Counted from the first letter of the stretch, positions 27,198 through 36,546 are shown. The stretch: DNA of 64,000 nt from Arenibacter aquaticus (GCF_003957295.1 NZ_RQPJ01000021.1:905791-969790), one strand, 5' to 3'. Made by a program: numbers and translations. The notes: generated from the letters alone by a model not told the origin.

Positions 27198-27968
27198 ATG
27201 ACAACAGGTTTGGTTTTATCTGGAGGCGGAGTACGGGGTATTGCCCATATAGGAGCCATAAAGGCATTGGAGGAACATGGTATTGTTCCTTCCCATATTG
27301 CCGGCACAAGCGCTGGCGCTATTGTAGGTGCACTATATGCTGGTGGTTGCACCTGGCAAGAAATATTGGATTTTTTTAAAAAGACAGAGCTCTTTAGTCT
27401 AAACAATTATGCCAAGGGTAAACCGGGTTTTTTGGATACGGAAAAATTCTATGACCATTCTAAGACGTATCTCCCCCACAATTCATTTGACTCCATAAAA
27501 ATACCATTGTATATCACGGCGACCAACCTATTGGACGGAACACTACATACTTTTCACAATGGAGAACTTATAAAACCGATATTGGCATCTGCAGCCGTTC
27601 CGGGATTTTTTGCCCCAGTACAAATGGCCGATGGATATTTTGTTGATGGCGGTACTTTGAACAATTTTCCGGTAGATCTTATCAGAGCACAATGTGACCA
27701 TATCGTAGGCGTATATGTGAATCCATTTGCAAAGGTGGATATTAAAGACCTTAACCATGTCACTAAAGTATTGGAACGGGCTTATCAAGTAATGGTAACC
27801 CATGAAACTTCCCGTAAATTTAAAGATTGTGATCTATTGATACGTCCTATGAATATGGATAAATATGGCATCTTTTCCTTTAGGGCTATAGACAAAATTT
27901 TTGATTTGGGATACCGTGCCACCCAAGAGGCTCTGAAAAATTCCTCCATATCAATGAACCTTATTTGA
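27198..27968 (+). CDS. Patatin-like phospholipase
   Basis: 256 residues. Oxyanion loop SGGGVRG (residues 8-14), nucleophile elbow GTSAG (Ser38), and the catalytic Asp in VDGG (about residue 150) give the Ser-Asp dyad of patatin/RssA-type lipases. There is no signal peptide, so it acts on cytoplasmic-side lipids, or is a RssA-like cytoplasmic protein. The gene is alone, 28 bases after the -7 box of the Crp/FNR-like promoter and divergent from the LOV kinase operon. It could remodel membrane lipids during stress together with cardiolipin synthase (54230-55642). Confidence 0.9.
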   Translation: MTTGLVLSGGGVRGIAHIGAIKALEEHGIVPSHIAGTSAGAIVGALYAGGCTWQEILDFFKKTELFSLNNYAKGKPGFLDTEKFYDHSKTYLPHNSFDSIKIPLYITATNLLDGTLHTFHNGELIKPILASAAVPGFFAPVQMADGYFVDGGTLNNFPVDLIRAQCDHIVGVYVNPFAKVDIKDLNHVTKVLERAYQVMVTHETSRKFKDCDLLIRPMNMDKYGIFSFRAIDKIFDLGYRATQEALKNSSISMNLI

Positions 27969-28115
27969 ACCCCTGAATCTGAAATAGTAAATTCATAATC
28001 ACCCAAATAGCTCCACCCATTTTTTTAGGAGCACTAATATGCCGAGCCTAAGAATTAGGTCGCATAATAAAAAAAAGACCGAGTAGGCCCAGTTACATGT
28101 ATTGTAATATAGTGT

Positions 28116-28169
28116 GCCCTCCTGACCTACCTACTCACATGGACATATTTTGGGTATAGACAGGAGGGC
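28116..28169. repeat. Inverted repeat with 9-bp arms in the patatin-hsp20 gap
   Basis: GCCCTCCTG (28116-28124) and CAGGAGGGC (28161-28169) are perfectly complementary across 36 bases. It lies in the 228-base gap between the convergent ends of the patatin and hsp20 genes and is much richer in GC than its surroundings. No T-run follows in either direction, so it is not a standard terminator; it could still end transcription with help or stabilise 3' ends. Confidence 0.45.
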
Positions 28170-28196
28170 GACGTAAAAAAATAAACAAAAAACCAA

Positions 28197-28661
28197 TTAA
28201 GTTATTTGCACCTTTTTGGGTGGTGTTTTTTTAGCCTCTTCCTTTTTAGCAAGATTAAAGCTCAATATACCGTCTTTGTACCCAGCTTTAATTTCTTCGT
28301 GTTTTACCGATTCGGGAAGCTGTAAGGAACGCTCAAAAGAGTTATAGCTAAATTCCCGCCGGGTATATTCATCTACCTTATCTTCTTTGGAAGCAGATTT
28401 TTCCGCTGCTATATTGAGACAGCCATCATCTATGGTAACTTCAAAATCCTTTTTTTGAAAACCAGGAGCGGCCAGTTCAATTTCGAAATGATCATCTGTT
28501 TCCCTAATATTTAGGGCAGGTTCCATCCTTTTACCGTTCCAAAAACGATCTGGCAGCATATCCCGGACCCATCTACGGTTGTCGAAAAAGTCGTCCATAT
28601 CAAAAAAATCTTGGGTCATTAAATTACCGAAGGGCCTTCTTTTAAATTTAACTAGTGACAT
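28197..28661 (-). CDS. Small heat shock protein, Hsp20 family
   Basis: 154 residues from ATG at 28661; the frame extends to 28760 but that extra part spans the promoter site and box, and MSLVKFKRR is the usual start of Bacteroidota Hsp20. The alpha-crystallin domain covers about 40-140 (NIRETDDHFEIELAAPGFQKKDFEVTIDDG in short form, then REFSYNSFERSLQLPESV), with the C-terminal I/V-x-I/V type anchor present as VQI. It is a cytoplasmic ATP-independent chaperone. The Crp/FNR-like promoter in front makes it part of the stress regulon, as hspX/acr is in mycobacterial DosR. Confidence 0.93.
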   Translation of the reverse strand: MSLVKFKRRPFGNLMTQDFFDMDDFFDNRRWVRDMLPDRFWNGKRMEPALNIRETDDHFEIELAAPGFQKKDFEVTIDDGCLNIAAEKSASKEDKVDEYTRREFSYNSFERSLQLPESVKHEEIKAGYKDGILSFNLAKKEEAKKTPPKKVQIT

Positions 28662-28697
28662 AATATCTGTATTTATAGGGTTAAACATTTTATAGTA

Positions 28698-28740
28698 CCA
28701 AAATACACCCCTAAACCTCTCTACAAAATGATGTAAGTCA
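28698..28740 (-). promoter_or_regulatory. Crp/FNR-like site (TGATGTAAGTCA) with minus-strand box TATTTTGG
   Basis: Palindrome 28729-28740; box 28705-28698 at 29.5 bases. Start codon of hsp20 lies 37 bases after the box. Confidence 0.75.
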
Positions 28741-28874
28741 GTACCTAATTTATTTAACATTCTTTAAGAGCCTCCCCTATGCGTATAAGGATATGCCCTA
28801 ACATTAACTGGTATTGCAAAAGATAGAAGGCTCACTGCTAACCTTTTTAGCTTTTTTATGTTAAATTAGAGCAT

Positions 28875-31379
28875 ATGATCAACCCTGCCGATTTTGAAAT
28901 TCAAGGTTTGTCAGACGAAGCCGTTGAGCAGTCTAGAAAAACCCATGGTGAAAACATCATGAGCTATAGAAAGAAAGATGGTTTTTGGGATGCCCTTAAA
29001 AGTATTGCCAAGGAGCCTATGGTAATCCTACTGATCGTGGCCTCTTCTATTTATTTTATTAGCGGTAATAGCGGTGACGGTATATTTCTTGCCTTGGCCA
29101 TAGTCTTGGTGGCCTCTATTTCCTTCTATCAAGATTCCCGTAGTAGAATAGCCCTGGAAAAACTTAAAAACTTAACACAACCCAAGAGTAAGGTAATTCG
29201 CAATGGGGTTGTGCTAGAAATAAAGAGTGAGGAATTGGTGATTGGCGATAGCCTTATGATAGAGGAAGGTAATACCATACCGGCCGATGGCACTATAGTG
29301 CATTCCAATGATTTTTCGGTAAATGAATCCTTACTTACCGGAGAATCCCTTTCTGTTTTCAAAGATACCAGTAAAGAGGACAACCAGATTTTTGGGGGCA
29401 CCACAGTAGCTAGTGGACTTGCTGTTGCCACCATAACAAAAATAGGCAACAACACCCGATTGGGCAAAATTGGGAAGAGTATGGAAAGTATTCAAGAGGA
29501 GAAAACGCCCTTGGAACAGCAGATTACCAGCTTTGTCAAAAACATGTCTATCTGGGGAGGGATAATTTTTTTATTGGTGTGGGCCATAAACTACTCTCAA
29601 TCTGGAGCCGTATTGGACAGTTTGTTAAAGGCCCTAACACTGGCCATGAGTATACTTCCTGAGGAAATTCCGGTAGCCTTTACCACCTTTATGGCCTTGG
29701 GGGCATGGCGACTTATGAAAATGGGTATAGTGGTCAAACAAATGAAAACAGTGGAAACCTTGGGGAGTGCTACCGTTATCTGTGCGGATAAAACTGGGAC
29801 TATTACACAGAATAAGATGCAACTTGCCAAACTCTTTACTTTGGAAACCGGAAGGGTTCTTCCCTATGACGGCTCTCTGTCCCCTGCCGAAGAAGAGCTT
29901 TTGACAACGGCCATGTGGGCCAGTGAACCCATTCCTTTTGATCCCATGGAAACTAGCTTACATGCTGCCTACAGCACCACAACCACCAAAGACCTACGCC
30001 CCCATTACAATATGGTACACGAATATCCATTGGGCGGTAAACCCCCAATGATGACCCATGTTTTCCAAAATAAGGAGGGCCACCGCATTATTGCAGCCAA
30101 AGGTGCTCCCGAAGCTCTTATTGCAACTTCCAAACTTAGTGCCATAGAAAAAAAACAACTATCAGAAATTATAGCACAATTAGGTAGGGATGGGTACCGG
30201 CTGTTGGGTGTTGGACAATCTTATTTCAGGGGCAATGACTACCCCCAAAACCAACAAGATCTATCTTTTGCCTTTAAGGGTATAGTAGCCTTTTACGACC
30301 CCCCAAAGGAAAATATACCTGAGGTACTGAAAGATTTTGGCAAAGCGGGTATCAAAGTAAAGTTGGTCACAGGGGACAATGCGGCAACAGCCATGGCGAT
30401 TGCCAAACAAGTCCATTTCCCTGGTTATGATAAAAGCATGTCCGGGGAAGAGCTTATGAAATTAAGTGATAGCGAATTGGAACAAAAGGTGATGGACATA
30501 CAAATTTTCACCCGTATGTTCCCAGAGGCAAAAGTACGAATTGTGAACGCCATAAAGGCCAATAAGGAAGTAGTTGCCATGACCGGTGACGGGGTAAATG
30601 ATGGGCCGGCACTCAAAGCTTCGCACATTGGTATTGCCATGGGAAAGAAAGGTACAGAAATAGCGAAACAGGCCGCCTTATTAATTTTAGTGGACGACGA
30701 TCTTTCCAAAATGGTAGATGCTATTGCTATGGGCCGTAAAATTTATGGAAATTTAAAAAAGGCCATACAGTATATCATTTCCATTCATATCCCTATTATA
30801 TTAACGGTGTTCATCCCTTTGGCCTTGGGCTGGGCGTACCCCTCAATTTTTTCACCCTCCCATGTAATTTTGTTGGAACTCATTATGGGCCCCACCTGCT
30901 CTATTATTTATGAAAATGAACCCATGGAAAAAAATGCCATGGTTAAAAAACCCAGACCATTTACAACCACTTTTTTTAAGTTTAGGGAACTGGTAACAAG
31001 TATCATTCAAGGTTTGGTCATTACCCTTGGAGCCCTAATGGTCTATCAATACGCCATTTACCAGGGCTTTAACGAAGCCATTACCAGAACCATGGTGTTT
31101 ATGGTATTGATAAGTGCCAATATTTTTCTTACCCTGGTCAACCGTTCTTTCTACTATTCTATGTGGACCACACTGAAATACAAAAATAATTTGGTACCCC
31201 TTATCATATCCATTACCCTTATTTTGTCAGGGCTCTTGCTTGTAGTCTCCCCGCTAACGGTTTTTTTTAAATTTGAGACCTTGACCCTAGAGCAGGTGTC
31301 CACCTCCTTTGTGGTTGGTATGTTATCTGTAATGTGGTACGAACTCGCAAAATGGATAAAGAGATCTAGAAATATATAA
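28875..31379 (+). CDS. Cation-transporting P-type ATPase (P2/PMCA-like)
   Basis: 834 residues. An N-terminal cation-ATPase segment (QGLSDEAVEQSRKTHGEN), LLTGES actuator loop (about 155-160), phosphorylation motif DKTGT with Asp at residue 305, KGAPE nucleotide-binding segment, MTGDGVNDGPALKAS hinge, and 8-10 membrane helices place it in the P-type family. PEEIPVAFTTF in M4 is a calcium-pump-like PEGLP variant, so Ca2+ export is plausible, but the ion cannot be fixed. The promoter region 28761-28874 has no Crp/FNR-like palindrome. Convergent with upp, 4 bases between stops. Confidence 0.9.
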   Translation: MINPADFEIQGLSDEAVEQSRKTHGENIMSYRKKDGFWDALKSIAKEPMVILLIVASSIYFISGNSGDGIFLALAIVLVASISFYQDSRSRIALEKLKNLTQPKSKVIRNGVVLEIKSEELVIGDSLMIEEGNTIPADGTIVHSNDFSVNESLLTGESLSVFKDTSKEDNQIFGGTTVASGLAVATITKIGNNTRLGKIGKSMESIQEEKTPLEQQITSFVKNMSIWGGIIFLLVWAINYSQSGAVLDSLLKALTLAMSILPEEIPVAFTTFMALGAWRLMKMGIVVKQMKTVETLGSATVICADKTGTITQNKMQLAKLFTLETGRVLPYDGSLSPAEEELLTTAMWASEPIPFDPMETSLHAAYSTTTTKDLRPHYNMVHEYPLGGKPPMMTHVFQNKEGHRIIAAKGAPEALIATSKLSAIEKKQLSEIIAQLGRDGYRLLGVGQSYFRGNDYPQNQQDLSFAFKGIVAFYDPPKENIPEVLKDFGKAGIKVKLVTGDNAATAMAIAKQVHFPGYDKSMSGEELMKLSDSELEQKVMDIQIFTRMFPEAKVRIVNAIKANKEVVAMTGDGVNDGPALKASHIGIAMGKKGTEIAKQAALLILVDDDLSKMVDAIAMGRKIYGNLKKAIQYIISIHIPIILTVFIPLALGWAYPSIFSPSHVILLELIMGPTCSIIYENEPMEKNAMVKKPRPFTTTFFKFRELVTSIIQGLVITLGALMVYQYAIYQGFNEAITRTMVFMVLISANIFLTLVNRSFYYSMWTTLKYKNNLVPLIISITLILSGLLLVVSPLTVFFKFETLTLEQVSTSFVVGMLSVMWYELAKWIKRSRNI

Positions 31380-31383
31380 AAAG

Positions 31384-32037
31384 CTACAATTTTTCCCCAT
31401 AGGCCAAATCACCTGCATCTCCTATACCCGGAATAATATAGCCCTTATTGTTAAGTTGGGCGTCAATGGCCGCAATCCAGAGCTGGGTGTTCTCTGGAAA
31501 CACTTCCGTTATATGTTCTATGCCAAGCGAGGAACCAATCACGGAGATAATATGTATTTGACGGGGCGTACCGTGCTTTTTTAAAGCCTTGAGTACATTT
31601 TCCAAGGTTTTTCCTGTAGCCAACATGGGATCTGTTAAAACCAAGGTCTTATTTTCTAAGGAAGGTGCTGCAAAATAATTTACTATTACCTCAAAGGCAT
31701 CCTCATCCCCTCTATGATGTCTGTAAGCGGAAATAAATGCGTTTTCTGCCGCATCAAAGTAGTTCAGAAGTCCTTGATGCAATGGAAGGCCTGCCCGTAA
31801 TACAGAACACAATACAAGTTCATCGTTTGGCAAAGACATTTCCTTGGATCCCAAAGGCGTCTCAACCAATTTACTTTTATAGCTAAGGGCCTTGCTCAAT
31901 TCATACCCCAAGATTTCCCCAATACGTTCAATATTCCGTCTAAAGCGCATACTATCCTTCTGTATGTTGACGTCCCTAATTTCGGCAACAAATTTATTCA
32001 ATAGGGAGTTTTCTTCTCCTAGCCTATGGATAATCAT
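31384..32037 (-). CDS. upp: Uracil phosphoribosyltransferase
   Basis: 217 residues. I start at the ATG at 32037 because it overlaps the previous stop as ATGA and gives the family's usual MIIHRL start; a frame extends 7 codons further. VLCSVLRAGLPLHQGLLNYF and LVLTDPMLATGKTL (PRPP-binding loop) and the C-terminal GIGDAGDLAYG (uracil-binding) are hallmark Upp segments. It salvages uracil to UMP. Translational coupling to an M50 protease-CBS gene is unusual and places nucleotide salvage behind a Crp/FNR-like promoter. Confidence 0.93.
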   Translation of the reverse strand: MIIHRLGEENSLLNKFVAEIRDVNIQKDSMRFRRNIERIGEILGYELSKALSYKSKLVETPLGSKEMSLPNDELVLCSVLRAGLPLHQGLLNYFDAAENAFISAYRHHRGDEDAFEVIVNYFAAPSLENKTLVLTDPMLATGKTLENVLKALKKHGTPRQIHIISVIGSSLGIEHITEVFPENTQLWIAAIDAQLNNKGYIIPGIGDAGDLAYGEKL

Positions 32038-33137
32038 AAATTGTGGTTTTGATTCCAAGATACGGATTTCAATAAAATAAACTCACTAATGTTCCCCATG
32101 TCAATGGCCCCGATCAACTTTTCATTTCGGGTTACAGGAAAAAACTTTTTCTTCTCCTTTCCTATTAAATCCAGTACTTTGGTTATTTCCAAGGCTTCAT
32201 CTACCACTTTAAAATCCTGGTCCATAATCTCCTGTACCCTTAGGGAAGGGTTTTGGGCATGTTTTATAATATTTTTTTGGGTAACGATGCCCATAATCCT
32301 GTCATTATTGGCAACAACAAAATCCTTCTCATTACTAGCCAACAATACATCTATCACCTCTTGTACAGTCTGCTCCGGATGCAAGACTGTAATCTGCGTA
32401 AGGGTGGCTTCCTTAACAAGGTGCCCCTTTAACAACGAATTTCTTTTCACCATTTCATTTTCCCCATAAGCTCCAAAAAATATAAAGAAGGCAATCAATA
32501 TTAAAAAAGGATTAACAAAGAAACCAAGGACAAAAAATAATATGGCCAAGGCCTGACCAATAGCAGCTGCTATACCAGTAGCTTGTACCCTTCCCAACCT
32601 GAACGACAATAAGGCTCTTAAAACCCTACCCCCATCCATCGGAAAGGCCGGAATCAAATTAAAGACCACCAACATTATATTGGCAACAAATAGGTAGAAC
32701 AGAAAATTTTGGAATGAAGGCTCATAGAGCAATTCCTCCACCACTACATTGTCAAAATTAAAATAGCTCTGCATAGGAATCACCAAATACAACAAAAAGG
32801 CAATCACAACATTTACAGCGGGGCCAGCTAGTGCTACCAGCAGTTCCTGTCCGGGCTTCTCGGGCATTTTGTCCAAGGTAGCAACCCCTCCAATAGGAAG
32901 TAGAATTATTTTTCGTGTTTTTATCTTGAATTGTCTGGCAGTAAGGGCGTGACCCAGCTCATGCATGACCACACAGGCCATTAATACCATAATAAATCCT
33001 TGGTTGATGGCCACCCTTTCCCAATCACCACTATTTTGAAATTCAATAAATCCTGCCCAAATCAACAACAAAGCAAAAGTCCAATGTACCTCTAAATTGA
33101 TACCTGCTACGCGTCCTAATTTCAAAAATCCTTTCAT
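32034..33137 (-). CDS. M50 site-2-protease family protein with two CBS domains
   Basis: 367 residues from the ATG at 33137 (MKGFLKLG); the frame continues to 33242 but that part overlaps the promoter site. Multiple membrane helices frame HELGH (His59-Glu60...His63) and the Zn-ligand segment NLIPAFPMDGGRVLR (about 160-175), so it is an intramembrane metalloprotease. Two CBS repeats (about 240-300 and 300-360) at the C-terminus, end in the membrane-adjacent SEFILLKS. CBS domains sense adenine nucleotides, which fits energy-status control. Rv2625c of the mycobacterial DosR regulon has the same M50-CBS layout. First gene of an operon with upp. Confidence 0.92.
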   Translation of the reverse strand: MKGFLKLGRVAGINLEVHWTFALLLIWAGFIEFQNSGDWERVAINQGFIMVLMACVVMHELGHALTARQFKIKTRKIILLPIGGVATLDKMPEKPGQELLVALAGPAVNVVIAFLLYLVIPMQSYFNFDNVVVEELLYEPSFQNFLFYLFVANIMLVVFNLIPAFPMDGGRVLRALLSFRLGRVQATGIAAAIGQALAILFFVLGFFVNPFLILIAFFIFFGAYGENEMVKRNSLLKGHLVKEATLTQITVLHPEQTVQEVIDVLLASNEKDFVVANNDRIMGIVTQKNIIKHAQNPSLRVQEIMDQDFKVVDEALEITKVLDLIGKEKKKFFPVTRNEKLIGAIDMGNISEFILLKSVSWNQNHNL

Positions 33138-33152
33138 ACATATAATTTTAAT

Positions 33153-33226
33153 CCAAGTTATTTCCGAAGGGGGACTTGGACAATGACATTTGTCATATCG
33201 TAATTTGGGGCTTCGGACTATTTTTA
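33153..33226. promoter_or_regulatory. Divergent Crp/FNR-like site (TGACATTTGTCA) with boxes on both strands
   Basis: Palindrome 33184-33195. Minus-strand box TAACTTGG at 33160-33153 (M50-upp operon) and plus-strand box TATTTTTA at 33219-33226 (DUF302 gene) both begin 29.5 bases from the centre. Confidence 0.78.
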
Positions 33227-33253
33227 TTAGGTTAATAGACAACAGCTGCCTAG

Positions 33254-33370
33254 TGGACTCTTATTAATTAGGTCCATTTACTCGATAATCGAGATTTAAA
33301 CCTGACTGCCGCAAGCAGGTGCTCCGAGGTAATTTACTACGCCATACATATTCATGCCCAACAAATGGGC
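33254..33370 (+). promoter_or_regulatory. Structured leader of the DUF302 gene
   Basis: The leader between the inferred start near 33232 and the ATG at 33399 holds four short stems in series: TGGAC/GTCCA (33254-33276), CTCGA/TCGAG (33281-33293), CTGC/GCAG (33306-33318) and GCCCA/TGGGC (33356-33370), the last followed by TTTATT about 30 bases before the start codon. Candidate for attenuation or RNA stabilisation. Confidence 0.35.
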
Positions 33371-33398
33371 TTTATTCTAAACTATAAAAACAATAAAA

Positions 33399-33800
33399 AT
33401 GAACTATTACTTTTCTACCAAGATTAAGAACAAAGCCTTTGATGAGGTTGTACAAAAAACCATTGAAGCCCTAAAACAAGAAGGGTTTGGGGTCCTTACA
33501 GAAATAGATATGAAAGCTACTTTAAAGAAAAAACTGGATGAAGACTTTTACAACTACAAAATCCTTGGGGCTTGCAATCCTCCTTTGGCCTTTAAAGCCT
33601 TACAGGCAGAAAATAAGATTGGTACCATGCTACCCTGCAATGTTATTGTCCAGGAAAAAGAGGCTGGTTCGGTTGAAATCTCTGCTGTTGATCCTGCAGC
33701 CTCCATGCAGGCCGTAAAGAATGATGAACTAATCAATATAGCTGAAACGGTTAGGACAAAGCTACAAAGCGTTATTCAGAATTTGGAGAGGGAAAGTTGA
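33399..33800 (+). CDS. DUF302 domain protein
   Basis: 133 residues, complete DUF302 fold: FDEVVQKTIEALKQEGFGVLTEIDM, KKLDEDFYNYKILGACNPPLAFKAL and IGTMLPCNVIVQE, with the conserved Cys of LGACNP and of LPCN. No signal peptide. The function of the family is unknown; in several bacteria it is induced in stress or redox conditions and the two Cys could bind metal or form a disulfide. Downstream of a Crp/FNR-like promoter with an unusually long leader. The region 33801-33987 after it holds no gene. Confidence 0.88.
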   Translation: MNYYFSTKIKNKAFDEVVQKTIEALKQEGFGVLTEIDMKATLKKKLDEDFYNYKILGACNPPLAFKALQAENKIGTMLPCNVIVQEKEAGSVEISAVDPAASMQAVKNDELINIAETVRTKLQSVIQNLERES

Positions 33801-33987
33801 TAATGTAGCCTGCCGAAACCTTATCCCCAAGGAGTGCTATTTGGTACTTTCTTACCCATAATAAACTTGTATCATCTTTGAATCAGGACAAGGGTGTTCA
33901 ATATCCCAATATATAAAAACTTTATATTTCCTTGAATTCCCAATCGCACAGCTTTTGGCAATAAATGGGTGAGTAGGAAAATATATT

Positions 33988-34749
33988 TTATGATCCCAGC
34001 ATACCCCCATCAACTACGTGGGTGCAGCCCGTTATATACCTACTCTCCTCAGACGCCAAAAACAACGCCATATGGGCTATCTCATCAGATTCGGCATATC
34101 GTCCCAATGGGACCATTTGCTCACAGTCCTTCATGACATCCTCAGGTTTTTCTGGGGAGATATCTTTTTCAATACGCCGCATCATATCATTGTTTACCGG
34201 GCCTGGATGTATGGTATTGACGCGTATTCCTCTTTCTGCGTTTTCCAATGCAGCTACCCGCATTAGGCCAATCACCGCATGCTTGCTCGCCACATAGGCA
34301 CCCAAACCTGCAAAGCCCTTTAATCCTGCAACGGAAGAGGTAATCATTACACTACCACCTTCCTTCATTTTAGGCAAAACGTGCTTGCACCCTAGCCATA
34401 CCCCTTTGAGGTTTACAGCCAATACCCTATCAAAAATCTCTTCCGGATATTGGGAAATTGGTCTGGATGTACCCTCAATCCCGGCATTGGCAAAAAATAT
34501 ATCAATTTTCCCATAGCGTTCCAAGGCGGTATCCACATACTTTTTGGTGTCTTCACTTTTGGAAACGTCCGCTACGCAATACGAAAGGTTTTTTGCCCCC
34601 CTACCTTCACTTGCATTCTCCAGCAGCTCCTTGTCCAAATCTACTATCAATACCTTAGCGCCTTCCTTTAAGAACAGTTGGGCCGTGGCAAGCCCAATAC
34701 CTCCGGCTCCACCGGTAATAATTGCCACTTTATTATTTAAACGCCCCAT
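33988..34749 (-). CDS. Short-chain dehydrogenase/reductase
   Basis: 253 residues. Classical SDR: TGGAGGIG cofactor motif at residues 12-19, an Asp after the second strand (IVDLD) indicating NAD preference, NAG at about 90, catalytic Ser (TSSVAG) and YVASK (Tyr-x-x-x-Lys), and HPGPVNNDMM. Substrate unknown. It follows the WG-repeat gene by 12 bases and is likely in its operon under a Crp/FNR-like promoter. Confidence 0.9.
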   Translation of the reverse strand: MGRLNNKVAIITGGAGGIGLATAQLFLKEGAKVLIVDLDKELLENASEGRGAKNLSYCVADVSKSEDTKKYVDTALERYGKIDIFFANAGIEGTSRPISQYPEEIFDRVLAVNLKGVWLGCKHVLPKMKEGGSVMITSSVAGLKGFAGLGAYVASKHAVIGLMRVAALENAERGIRVNTIHPGPVNNDMMRRIEKDISPEKPEDVMKDCEQMVPLGRYAESDEIAHMALFLASEESRYITGCTHVVDGGMLGS

Positions 34750-34761
34750 AGAATTAAAGAT

Positions 34762-35394
34762 TTATAAGGTTAATTTCCTAATGGACCAGCCTTGATCATT
34801 GCTGTGGATGGCCACTAGACCATTGGCCAATCTTTTGGCCCCTATCATAGGTAGGCTATACCGCCTACTGGTCATTTGAATATTATACCTCCTTTGAAAG
34901 AATTCCTCTATTTCACCAGAAGTATCCATTAAAACGTCATGGAATTTAAACTCATAAATGTTCAATTTAAATTCATTTTGGCCTTTCAAAACCTTCTCAA
35001 AGACAACCCCTGTGGTATAACCGTCCTTAAAAGGGTACACATTTAAAAACTGAGGTTCTATTACAATGTCACCCTTGGTGTCAATAAATCCATAAACTGC
35101 TACATTATCCTCTACAATTTTCTTTATAATGCACCTACCTTCCTTGAACAGGGGGTATCGTATTCCAGAAATACCCTCATTGGAGGTATCTGCCTCCGGG
35201 TTCCAATAGATGTCATCCCGAAAATTGATAACGATTGTCCCTTCCTTGTCAATAAAGGCCCACTTATCATTTTTCCTAACGGCCGCCAAACCTTCACTAA
35301 AAGGAGCTATTTCATCAATATTATCAAGGGCTTGTGAATAAGTTGTTATTGGAAGCATTAGCAGTGCCAATGCGGTTATAAAAAAATTTTTCAT
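34762..35394 (-). CDS. Secreted WG-repeat protein
   Basis: 210 residues with a signal peptide (cleavage near TYSQA, about residue 21). Two WG-type repeats can be seen: 'FSEGLAAVRKNDKWAFIDKEGTIVI' and 'FKEGRCIIKK...YGFIDTKGDIVI' with the typical FIDxxGxIVI ends. Such repeats form beta-rich surfaces of unknown function in envelope proteins. First gene of the operon with the SDR. Confidence 0.8.
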   Translation of the reverse strand: MKNFFITALALLMLPITTYSQALDNIDEIAPFSEGLAAVRKNDKWAFIDKEGTIVINFRDDIYWNPEADTSNEGISGIRYPLFKEGRCIIKKIVEDNVAVYGFIDTKGDIVIEPQFLNVYPFKDGYTTGVVFEKVLKGQNEFKLNIYEFKFHDVLMDTSGEIEEFFQRRYNIQMTSRRYSLPMIGAKRLANGLVAIHSNDQGWSIRKLTL

Positions 35395-35415
35395 GATTGT
35401 ATTTTTTAGTTTTCA

Positions 35416-35458
35416 CTAAGGTACTGTGGGGAATCCCTTCAACAAATGACAAAAATCA
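35416..35458 (-). promoter_or_regulatory. Crp/FNR-like site (TGACAAAAATCA) with minus-strand box TACCTTAG
   Basis: Palindrome 35447-35458; box 35423-35416 at 29.5 bases. The start codon of the WG-repeat gene is 22 bases after the box. Confidence 0.7.
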
Positions 35459-35579
35459 GTAACCACTTAAAAATCAACAAAGAAGATGATTGTGTCTATC
35501 TCTATATAACACTCCAGAGAAGGATGCAGACGGCATAGCCCTAATGCTACAAGAGGTATGTGATTCCCATAGGCAATCA

Positions 35580-35622
35580 TGACTTTTGTCATTTTGAAAC
35601 TTTAAAATCATCACTACTTTTA
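35580..35622 (+). promoter_or_regulatory. Crp/FNR-like site (TGACTTTTGTCA) with -7 box TACTTTTA
   Basis: Palindrome 35580-35591; box 35615-35622, spacing 29.5. Drives the USP gene at 35693. Confidence 0.75.
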
Positions 35623-35692
35623 TTGTAAGCCCCTATTAAAGTGGTATAACCAACCTCCTTACCCATAAGATAAAATTGAAAAGTATTGTACG

Positions 35693-36520
35693 ATGAAACA
35701 CATATTGGTCCCCACAGATTTTTCAAAACCATCGGCTTATGCCCTTCAGGTGGCTGCCATTATTGCTAAAGAGCAACAGGCCGAGATAACGGTACTTCAC
35801 ATGATGGGCATTTCGGAAGCATTGATTACAGAAGGGGAATTACAAGAATTTGAAGAAGCCAAGTATTTTATGGGGCTTGCAAAAAAGCGATTCAAGACTT
35901 TTTTGGATCAACCCTTTTTAAAGGGAATAAAAATCAATGAGGTGGTACAGAATTATAAAATATTTAGTGAAATCAACAACATTGCCAAGGAACAAAATAT
36001 AGATCTTATTGTAATGGGGTCCCACGGGTCTACCGGATTCAATGAATTTTTTGTTGGCTCCAATACCGAAAAGGTGGTCCGTTCATCAGATGTGCCGGTA
36101 TTGGTCATTAAACAGCCCCAACCCGATTTTAAGATTCGTAATATCTTATTTGGTTGCAGTTTTGGTGACAAGATGATACGGCCATTTAAAGCGGCCAAGG
36201 AATTTGCGCAAACCTTTAACGCGACCTTAAAATTACTTTATATCAATACTCCGTTTGAAGATTTTCTGAGTACATCCGAAACCAATGAACGTATTGCCAA
36301 ATTTATGTCCAAGGCAGGGGAAAGTAGGGATCGCGTAGAGATATACAATGATTATAGTGTAGAACACGGATTACTAAATTACTGTAAAACGGGAAACATA
36401 GATGTACTGGCTTTGCCCACACACGGACGTAAAGGCCTGTCCCATTTTCTAATAGGCAGTATTGGTGAGGATGTTGCCAACCATGCCAATTTACCCGTGT
36501 TAACCATAAAAATAACATAA
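35693..36520 (+). CDS. Two-domain universal stress protein
   Basis: 275 residues. N-terminal half starts ILVPTDFSKPS and has GSHG-STGFNEFFV-GS. Unlike the other USPs in this window its C-terminal half still shows a nearly complete signature, PTHG-RKGLSHFLI-GS, lacking only the first glycine. This makes it the least degenerate copy and perhaps closest to the ancestor of the array. Stand-alone gene, opposed by the TerB-like gene 26 bases after its stop. Confidence 0.92.
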   Translation: MKHILVPTDFSKPSAYALQVAAIIAKEQQAEITVLHMMGISEALITEGELQEFEEAKYFMGLAKKRFKTFLDQPFLKGIKINEVVQNYKIFSEINNIAKEQNIDLIVMGSHGSTGFNEFFVGSNTEKVVRSSDVPVLVIKQPQPDFKIRNILFGCSFGDKMIRPFKAAKEFAQTFNATLKLLYINTPFEDFLSTSETNERIAKFMSKAGESRDRVEIYNDYSVEHGLLNYCKTGNIDVLALPTHGRKGLSHFLIGSIGEDVANHANLPVLTIKIT

Positions 36521-36546
36521 ATACCTCTTGGGGCCAGCTAAGATGT

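Noticed and set aside
33138..33242. N-terminal extension of the M50 protease frame
   Set aside because: It covers the Crp/FNR-like site and box, so translation must begin at 33137.
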